Shown here one piece after another: positions 7,311 through 11,767 of a stretch of 11,767 bases of DNA. The stretch spans positions 1 through 11,767 of the forward strand of contig DRQB01000110.1 in NCBI GenBank assembly GCA_011330645.1, read 5' to 3'. The position numbers were made by a program, and so were the translations under genes. The DNA comes from Campylobacterota bacterium (lineage in GTDB: Bacteria > Campylobacterota > Campylobacteria > Campylobacterales > Sulfurovaceae). How positions within the stretch are numbered: the stretch's first letter is position 1; the number at the start of each line of letters is the position of its first letter. The notes under the pieces were generated by a model that worked only from the letters and a program-made list of their open reading frames with translations, made no database searches and was not told the DNA's origin.

Positions 7311-7751
7311 ATGATACATAAAATACTATTTGGTCTTATTTTTATAAGTTTATGGGGTCGTGCAGAAAATTGTCTTAACCCAAAAGTAGATGATGCCCCA
7401 ATAAGAGCATTTATAAAAGAGATTATCATAGATATAGAAAAACCTAGAGTAGCTTCACTAGCAAATAAGTTTCAATACCCCTTGAGTGCACTTGCTTTTA
7501 AGTTTAAAAACAGAGAAGCATTTATCGCTAGGTGGAAAAAAGACGGCTTACTGAAGAGTACTATGGAGCTTAAAGTTTATGATGGAAATGATAAGTATGT
7601 TGGCACTGTAAAAGCTAAGGATAGCAGTAAAATACAGATACATTATACAAAGCACAAGACGGTACAGTTTGCTATAACGCCAGGAATGATGTTTGATGTA
7701 AAGAAAATATCTAATAGGTACAAAATAGTATTTTGGACTTCAGTGTATTAG
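7311..7751 (+). CDS. Small exported protein, possibly NTF2-like
   Basis: A 146-residue protein with a short signal peptide (cleavage likely after GRA, residue 18), giving a mature periplasmic protein of about 128 residues. The mature part starts with helices (DDAPIRAFIKEIIIDIEKPRVASLANKFQYPLSA) and continues with short strands to the C-terminus. A helix followed by a YPL segment and a strand-rich half is reminiscent of small exported NTF2-like proteins, but no motif settles it. AAGGAG at 7299-7304 gives a well-placed ribosome binding site. It sits 20 bases after the preceding stop, in line with operon spacing. A second NTF2-like exported product in the same block, if right, would echo the gene at 4867. 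No function is known. Confidence 0.62.
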   Translation: MIHKILFGLIFISLWGRAENCLNPKVDDAPIRAFIKEIIIDIEKPRVASLANKFQYPLSALAFKFKNREAFIARWKKDGLLKSTMELKVYDGNDKYVGTVKAKDSSKIQIHYTKHKTVQFAITPGMMFDVKKISNRYKIVFWTSVY

Positions 7752-7778
7752 AATACTTTGAGTATAGGAGAAGAAAAA

Positions 7779-8132
7779 ATGAAAAAGAAAATCATATTTA
7801 TATTTTTGCTACTCATTATTGTATTTATATATTTAAGCCGATCAAAATATATTCCTCGAAAAACTTATGCAAGTCCAAATAGTGAATATATCTTAGAGGT
7901 ATATGAAGAAACAGGATATAAACCATTTTTTTCACTTGTAAGCGAGCAGGGCTTTGCCAAAGCATATGTAGTGTTAAAAAACAAACAGGGCAAAGTACTA
8001 CTCGAACCACACTGGTATGCTTCTTGTGATTTCCTTATAGGGGATTTAATGATAGACTGGGATGAGAATAGAGTGTATTTTACCAAGTTTAATTATATAG
8101 ATTTGAAGAATTATACTTTTAGTTGTTTTTAG
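7779..8132 (+). CDS. Membrane-anchored hypothetical protein, 117 aa
   Basis: Begins with MKKK and one hydrophobic helix at residues 4-20, either an uncleaved anchor or a signal peptide. A globular domain of about 95 residues follows, rich in strands and aromatics: YASPNSEYILEVYEETG at 30-46, AYVVLKNKQGKVLLEPHWYASCDF at 62-85 and IDWDENRVYFTKF at 92-104. The run of SPN-xx-Y, VVLxNKxGKVLLE and WDENRVYF suggests a small beta sandwich, and I have seen similar patterns only in uncharacterised proteins. I chose ATG 7779 because AGGAG at 7766-7770 lies eight bases before it; the TTG at 7758 would place the site inside the coding region. The stop is followed by 11 bases to the next gene. Function unknown. 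Confidence 0.62.
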   Translation: MKKKIIFIFLLLIIVFIYLSRSKYIPRKTYASPNSEYILEVYEETGYKPFFSLVSEQGFAKAYVVLKNKQGKVLLEPHWYASCDFLIGDLMIDWDENRVYFTKFNYIDLKNYTFSCF

Positions 8133-8143
8133 GCAGGAGAGAG

Positions 8144-8428
8144 ATGATGAAAAAGTTAGTATTGTATTTATTGTTACTTGGATTTCTATTTATTTGGTTT
8201 GTGCCAATGAACATTGGGTGGAGAGGTGAGTCTTCTGTATGCAAATTTAGATTTCAAGTATTTGAGTGTGATTGGCATGATTATGGAGGAAATGGTGATT
8301 TTTATGACTGGATAATAAGCACCAAACCTAAGAAGTATGGGACTCTTGTTCTGTATGACGAAATAGGTGGATGGCAAAAATACTTTGGTTTGAAGGCTAT
8401 TGATATGGATAAAAGGGGAAGAGAATGA
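8144..8428 (+). CDS. Membrane-anchored hypothetical protein, 94 aa
   Basis: A short protein with one hydrophobic segment (about residues 4-21) and a polar remainder containing Cys33 and Cys42 (VCKFRFQVFEC), possibly a disulphide pair, and several Trp and Tyr residues (WHDYGGNGDFYDW). AGGAG at 8135-8139 lies four bases from ATG 8144 and seven from ATG 8147, so the second Met may be used; the upstream TTG 8123 is unlikely. The stop overlaps the next ATG in an ATGA junction. I recognise no family. Size and layout (anchor plus small globular domain) resemble the preceding gene, though I see no clear sequence similarity. Confidence 0.57.
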   Translation: MMKKLVLYLLLLGFLFIWFVPMNIGWRGESSVCKFRFQVFECDWHDYGGNGDFYDWIISTKPKKYGTLVLYDEIGGWQKYFGLKAIDMDKRGRE

Positions 8429-8919
8429 AAAAACTAGTATATACGCCTTTTCTATCTTTTATGATGCTGTTTGCATCCGATGCATCTGCGAATATACGAT
8501 TTAAGATAGAAGCACAGACAGATTTGTTTGATGTGCGTAAGCAGATAGAATATTGTGAATCTAAAAAAAGTAAACACAAAATATTTAAACTTAACAATGC
8601 ACAATGGGATATATGTCAGGCAAAGAAACAAACAAAAATCATCACGATTAACTATAAAAAAGAAGAGATGAAATATACAGAGTCATATGTTCTGCGTCAT
8701 GGAAAGCTTGTTTATGCCTTTGAAGAGCAATTAGATGACAGAGAAGGATATGAGTGGATATGGAACTGTAGGTATGCCATAGTAGATGAAAAAGAGGCTG
8801 AGGTTCTAAGCTCTCTTGGGCATGGCAAAACAGAAGATGATAACTGGAATCCTAATGAAATTATAGGGATGTATAAGAAGCGTATGGAACAGATGAGAAG
8901 ATTAGGTGTAGAAAAATGA
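8425..8919 (+). CDS. Exported hypothetical protein, 164 aa
   Basis: A signal peptide at residues 1-22 (ASDASA, cleavage before NIRF) leads to a mature protein of about 142 residues, probably periplasmic. The mature part starts with a strand-like segment, then has Cys44, Cys64 and Cys115. WIWNCRYAIVDEKEAEVLSSLGHG at 111-134 is followed by a charged helix (NPNEIIGMYKKRMEQMRRL) at the C-terminus. Three cysteines leave at least one unpaired if a disulphide forms. The purine-rich AGGGGAAGAG stretch just before the ATG is a suitable ribosome site. Both junctions are ATGA overlaps, with the 94-residue protein upstream and the four-helix protein downstream. The three genes are therefore probably translated together. 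I do not recognise the family. Confidence 0.6.
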   Translation: MKKLVYTPFLSFMMLFASDASANIRFKIEAQTDLFDVRKQIEYCESKKSKHKIFKLNNAQWDICQAKKQTKIITINYKKEEMKYTESYVLRHGKLVYAFEEQLDDREGYEWIWNCRYAIVDEKEAEVLSSLGHGKTEDDNWNPNEIIGMYKKRMEQMRRLGVEK

Positions 8920-9353
8920 AAAAGATAAATTTTATCGTCATACTACTAACATTTATTGTGAGTATTGTTACTGTATTTTACATTAATGTTCTCTCAGAGC
9001 TTATCGGAAAACAAGTCTTTAATGGAAGTCTTGTAATTGTAAAACAATTTGATATCTTTGGTATTATTTTAGTTACGATTGTACTAGCGATACTCCCTTC
9101 TTGGGTATTGGCTTATGCGTATATTCGGATGAAGACTAATGTGTGGTGGGTAATTTTTATAGGTATCATATACACTTTGATATGGGTAGGGCTTAGTACT
9201 TCACTCTTTGGTGCTTATATGGAATACTTTAGAGACACTTGGTCATGGCATAGTAGTGCTATAGACTTTACCTTTCAGCAAGATTATTTTTATCTAGCAT
9301 ACTTTTTAAGTCTTATACCTATGATTGTGTTAGGTGTCTTTAATGAAAAGTAA
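8916..9353 (+). CDS. Four-helix membrane protein, hypothetical
   Basis: A 145-residue protein with four predicted membrane helices at about residues 5-24, 46-70, 76-99 and 125-142. Only short loops separate them; the longest (about 100-124) contains YFRDTWSWHSSAIDFTF and probably lies at a membrane face. There are no cysteines, no recognisable catalytic motif and no transporter signature. The start overlaps the upstream stop by four bases (ATGA). After its stop there is a 55-base gap, the second-longest intergenic spacing in this block, so a transcript boundary here is possible. Function unknown. Confidence 0.6.
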   Translation: MKKINFIVILLTFIVSIVTVFYINVLSELIGKQVFNGSLVIVKQFDIFGIILVTIVLAILPSWVLAYAYIRMKTNVWWVIFIGIIYTLIWVGLSTSLFGAYMEYFRDTWSWHSSAIDFTFQQDYFYLAYFLSLIPMIVLGVFNEK

Positions 9354-9408
9354 AATAAAAATTTGGATAAGTATAGTTCTATTATTTAGAAACTAGCAAG
9401 GAGAAAAA

Positions 9409-10083
9409 ATGAAAAAAATAATGATTTTAATGGGTATATTATTACTCTCGGCATGTGGTAAAGAAAGTACAACTGATTTGCTTAGTATAAAGTTTGGGAA
9501 AAACAGTGTATTGGAACTTGTTAAAGGAGAAAAATGTGCAATTTATCCTAATTATGTTTCAACGTCTTCGAAGAAATTGATGATGTTTAATGGGCTTGAT
9601 TTGACAGGCTCTAACTCCAATAAAGGTATGAAAAATTCTCTTGTTTTATATTATAAAAAAGAGGATAAAACAATTTTTTATTATTCTGTGCAACTTCTAG
9701 ATGCTTCAATATATAAAAAACTATTGAATGTGCTAAGGCAAAGGTTTGGAAAAGCAGATTATCGGGACTATAGAAGCAATGCTTCTGGTTCAATTGATTT
9801 TAAACATGACAGGCCATATAGCTACATATGGGAAGATAAGATAGGCAAACGATTATTTATTGTTGTTATGTACGGAACTGACAATGTACGTTTGAATGTC
9901 ATGATTAACCCCTCAACATCTAAAGAAGTTCCAGGTATGGCTCATGCAGGTTGCTGGGGTGATTTTCTCTACGCAAGAAATAAAAAGAAAGATGATAGCT
10001 ATACATATAAACAATATTTAGAAGATGAAAAGTCTAAAATATCTCCTGCACGTTGTACAATCCATACGAAGGGCAAAGAGTAA
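9409..10083 (+). CDS. Lipoprotein of unknown function, 224 aa
   Basis: A classic lipoprotein signal: MKK, a hydrophobic stretch, and the lipobox LSAC at residues 13-16 with Cys16 as the lipid-modified residue. The mature protein is about 209 residues, Lys- and Tyr-rich, with strand-like segments such as NSLVLYYKKEDKTIFYYSVQLLD, a helix near KKLLNVLRQRFGKADY, and YIWEDKIGKRLFIVVMYG. Further cysteines occur near GEKCAIY, HAGCWGD and PARCTIH. The strand pattern followed by helix-RFGKA and W-D...RL-IVV recalls small exported proteins that compare a sequence with a partner, but I cannot assign a family. AAGGAG just before the ATG is a strong ribosome site. Base composition is very AT-rich, for example around 9601-9660. 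Confidence 0.65.
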   Translation: MKKIMILMGILLLSACGKESTTDLLSIKFGKNSVLELVKGEKCAIYPNYVSTSSKKLMMFNGLDLTGSNSNKGMKNSLVLYYKKEDKTIFYYSVQLLDASIYKKLLNVLRQRFGKADYRDYRSNASGSIDFKHDRPYSYIWEDKIGKRLFIVVMYGTDNVRLNVMINPSTSKEVPGMAHAGCWGDFLYARNKKKDDSYTYKQYLEDEKSKISPARCTIHTKGKE

Positions 10084-10224
10084 TAAAATTGAAATGTGTG
10101 TCTACAAGTTCTAAAAAAGTAGATGATAATGAAAGATTTGAATTTGTAAGACATAAATTACTCATAGTAACAGATGAGAAATTCGGTATTATGAATAGGT
10201 TTATAAAAATGAAAAGGTTTAAGT
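10084..10224 (+). other. 141-bp gap, possible gene remnant
   Basis: No convincing gene is seen. An open frame crosses it (TTG start inside the preceding gene, ending at 10238) and encodes KCVSTSSKKVDD, of which VSTSSKK also occurs in the preceding lipoprotein (YVSTSSKKLMM, near 9556). The frame has no ribosome site and overlaps the next lipoprotein start. It may be the remnant of a duplicated or lost gene, or simple spacer. Confidence 0.3.
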
Positions 10225-10389
10225 ATGATACATTATAAAATATTAGGTTTTAGTTTATGCCTTATGGTATTGGTCGCTTGTACTCCAGATAGTAACCCAG
10301 AAAAATTTCCAGATGAAAATATTACTTCCACTGATTGTGCGGCAGATGGTATAGGTTGTAAACAGTTTAATAAAGAGTTGAAGATATAA
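10225..10389 (+). CDS. Small lipoprotein, 54 aa
   Basis: A complete 54-codon frame too short for many gene finders. It has a short basic start, a hydrophobic stretch (ILGFSLCLMVLVAC) and a lipobox LVAC with Cys19 as the modified residue. The mature peptide of about 36 residues contains Cys38 and Cys45 (TDCAADGIGCKQF), which could form a disulphide. AAAAGG at 10212-10217 lies seven bases before the ATG. The stop at 10387-10389 is overlapped by the first bases of the long dyad that follows, as would be expected of the last gene of a transcript. No family is recognised; small lipoproteins of this size are often lysis-type, entry-exclusion or envelope-stress factors, and nothing here chooses between these. 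Confidence 0.62.
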   Translation: MIHYKILGFSLCLMVLVACTPDSNPEKFPDENITSTDCAADGIGCKQFNKELKI

Positions 10390-10434
10390 AACAACATAAA
10401 GTGTAAAGTAGCACTTGACACTTTATGTTGTTTT
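10388..10434. terminator. Long dyad with shared core, copy 2 (terminator/operator)
   Basis: Perfect 17-bp arms, AAAACAACATAAAGTGT at 10388-10404 and its exact complement at 10418-10434, flank a centre that adds AAG/CTT (10406-10408, 10414-10416) and a 5-base loop. The A/T ends of the stem suit a bidirectional intrinsic terminator, and the dyad starts within the stop codon of the small lipoprotein gene. It also contains the -35 box of the next promoter, so an operator role is equally possible. The 25-bp core is 24/25 identical to the one at 4800-4824. Confidence 0.65.
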
Positions 10435-10443
10435 GTGTATACT
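10415..10443 (+). promoter_or_regulatory. Sigma-70-type promoter P2
   Basis: TTGACA at 10415-10420 and TATACT at 10438-10443 with a 17-bp spacer, the same hexamers and spacing as the promoter at 4816-4844. Transcription would start near 10450, about 22 bases before the hydrolase-methyltransferase gene. The ribosome site is AAAAAGG around 10458-10463. Having its own promoter lets this gene be expressed apart from the inserted block. Confidence 0.75.
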
Positions 10444-10471
10444 GTGAAAAATTGTTTAAAAAGGTTTCACT

Positions 10472-11767
10472 ATGAAAACAGTAGAAGGTACATTTCAAAG
10501 TTTTGACAATACAGAACTATTTTACAGAGAATGGGAGCATGAGGTAGAGCCCAATGGACGTATTCTTATTATCTTACACCGTGGACATGAACACTCAGGA
10601 AGACTGGAGAGTATTGCAGTCAAGCCAGAGTTTGCTGGATATAAAGTATTTTCTTACGACAATAGAGGACATGGATATACAGAGGTAGAAGCAAGTTATG
10701 AATTTATGGACTTTGTGCGCGACTTAGATGCGTTTGTCTCTTTTGTCTGCAAAAAAGAGGGGAAAAAATATGAAGATATATTTATTATCGCAAACTCGGT
10801 AGCAGGGGTGACTGCAAGTACATGGGTGCATGACTATGCTCCCAAAGTAAGAGGTGTGGCACTCATCGCGCCTGCATTTAAGATCAAACTCTATTTTCCC
10901 TTTGCAAAAGCATTTTTAAAATGGGCTATCAAGTTTAAACCTGAACTCGATATAAAGTCTTATGTGAAGTCAAAGTTTCTCACCCATGATGTGACAGAAC
11001 AGAAGCGTTATGATGAAGATACACGTATCACTCCTCACATTCCTGCCAGACAACTGACAACCTTGCTTGATACTGCTAAACGTGTGGTAGAAGATGCAGA
11101 GACTATCGTCACGCCGATGCTTGTCCTTTCTGCTACAAAAGATTATGTGGTAGAGAGTGGGGTACAGGGTGATTTTTATGCCAAACTTTCCTCACCTTTA
11201 AAACGTTTTGTTAGGTTAGAAGGGTTTTACCATGGGGTACTCTATGAGAGTGAACAACAAAAAGCCATCAGCGAGATTGCCTCATTTATGGAGGAGTGCT
11301 ACTCTCATGAGCCTAGAGCGATGTTAAAGGAAGTCGTGCGCGTCACCCAAAAAGAGAAAGAGCTCATAGCATTTGGTACCCTACCTGTACATAAAGAGGT
11401 CTCTTATACCATTCAGCGTAGCATGATGAAGAGACTAGGATTTATGAGTGATGGTATGAAGATAGGGTTAAAATATGGCTTTGATTCAGGTGTTACTTTA
11501 GACTATGTATATAAAAATGAACCCAGTGGTGTTACATGGTTGGGAAAAATGATAGATAAAAACTACTTAGAAAGTATAGGCTGGAAAGGTATCAGGCAAC
11601 GAAAAGTCAATATGATTGCAGCGACCAAAGAGAAAATAAAATTGCTGCAGGAAAAAGGTGAAAAAGTACGTATCTTAGATATCGCAGGAGGACCTGCACG
11701 TTACCTCATAGAGATAGCAGAGGCGTACCCCGAGATAGAGATACAAGTACGTGATTATCAAATACAA
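10472..11767 (+). CDS. ynbC: Alpha/beta hydrolase-SAM methyltransferase fusion, YnbC-like (3' end outside window)
   Basis: The frame stays open to the right edge; 432 codons are visible. The N-terminal alpha/beta hydrolase domain (about 1-275) has HRGHEHSGR at 36-44, the NRGHG strand turn at 64-68, a nucleophile elbow ANSVAG at 107-112 (Ser109), a likely catalytic Asp at 224 (ATKDYVV) and His at 254 (GFYHGVLYE). The elbow lacks the first Gly of the usual GxSxG. A linker with FDSGVTLDYVYKNEP and WKGIRQRK (about 337-378) leads to a Rossmann methyltransferase whose SAM-binding motif LDIAGGPAR is at 402-410. From memory, E. coli YnbC (about 585 residues) shares the HRGHEH, SYVK-LTHD, FDSG-LDYVY and GWRGIRQRK segments. 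It probably hydrolyses and methylates a product of the YnbA/B-like pathway; the substrate is unknown. Confidence 0.85.
   Translation, partial: MKTVEGTFQSFDNTELFYREWEHEVEPNGRILIILHRGHEHSGRLESIAVKPEFAGYKVFSYDNRGHGYTEVEASYEFMDFVRDLDAFVSFVCKKEGKKYEDIFIIANSVAGVTASTWVHDYAPKVRGVALIAPAFKIKLYFPFAKAFLKWAIKFKPELDIKSYVKSKFLTHDVTEQKRYDEDTRITPHIPARQLTTLLDTAKRVVEDAETIVTPMLVLSATKDYVVESGVQGDFYAKLSSPLKRFVRLEGFYHGVLYESEQQKAISEIASFMEECYSHEPRAMLKEVVRVTQKEKELIAFGTLPVHKEVSYTIQRSMMKRLGFMSDGMKIGLKYGFDSGVTLDYVYKNEPSGVTWLGKMIDKNYLESIGWKGIRQRKVNMIAATKEKIKLLQEKGEKVRILDIAGGPARYLIEIAEAYPEIEIQVRDYQIQ

Noticed and set aside
7758..7778. TTG start for the 117-residue protein
   Set aside because: The AGGAG at 7766-7770 would fall within the coding region and serves the ATG at 7779.
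9363..9385. Promoter before the 224-residue lipoprotein
   Set aside because: TTGGAT and TATTAT are present but only 11 bp apart, too close for a sigma-70 promoter.
10053..10238. 61-residue frame across the gap as a gene
   Set aside because: It starts with TTG inside the preceding lipoprotein gene, lacks a ribosome site and overlaps a better-supported small lipoprotein gene.
4788..10471. Transposon or integron origin of the inserted block
   Set aside because: No transposase, integrase, recombination site or target duplication is visible; the flanking repeats are promoter-bearing dyads, not IS ends.
1..11767. CRISPR array, tRNA or rRNA genes
   Set aside because: No regularly spaced repeats and no tRNA- or rRNA-like stretch were noticed on reading through.

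Overview
The window is AT-rich and densely packed, with every gene on the + strand. The mix of genes suggests a Campylobacterota bacterium, possibly close to Sulfurovum. That placement is an inference from gene content and base composition, not from a marker gene.

Left block (1-2627). A tightly coupled group holds the C-terminal part of a YyaL/DUF255 protein (cut by the left edge), a DUF309 protein, an unlisted 41-codon ORF and a double-domain SagB-type nitroreductase-like dehydrogenase. All three junctions are TAATG stop/start overlaps, so the four reading frames probably form one translationally coupled unit. No promoter for it is visible inside the window.

Lipid block (2662-4787, resuming at 10472). 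A CDP-alcohol phosphatidyltransferase, a CdsA-like CTP:phosphatidate cytidylyltransferase and a PlsC-like acyltransferase are followed 5.7 kb later by an alpha/beta hydrolase-methyltransferase fusion that runs off the right edge. From remembered sequences, these match E. coli YnbA, YnbB and YnbC in order, with the acyltransferase added. The set looks like a dedicated pathway that makes an acylated precursor, activates it with CTP, transfers a head group and modifies the product. The lipid made is unknown.

Inserted block (4788-10389). Between the acyltransferase and the YnbC-like gene lie about ten mostly unrecognised genes for exported, lipid-anchored or membrane proteins. They include an NTF2/SnoaL-like anchored protein, a TPR protein with a C-terminal beta-rich domain, small one- to four-helix membrane proteins and two lipoproteins, one of only 54 residues. 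Spacing is operon-like, with short gaps or ATGA overlaps, and much of the block is visibly more AT-rich than the lipid genes.

The most notable non-coding feature is a duplicated control element at 4790-4844 and 10388-10443. Each copy starts right after a stop codon. Each holds a long inverted repeat with a 25-bp core that is 24/25 identical between copies, and a near-consensus sigma-70 promoter (TTGACA, 17 bp, TATACT) whose -35 box sits inside the dyad. The outer arms differ between copies yet stay self-complementary. The inserted block and the YnbC-like gene thus appear to share one promoter/operator, and the block may have entered at, or could be lost through, this repeat.
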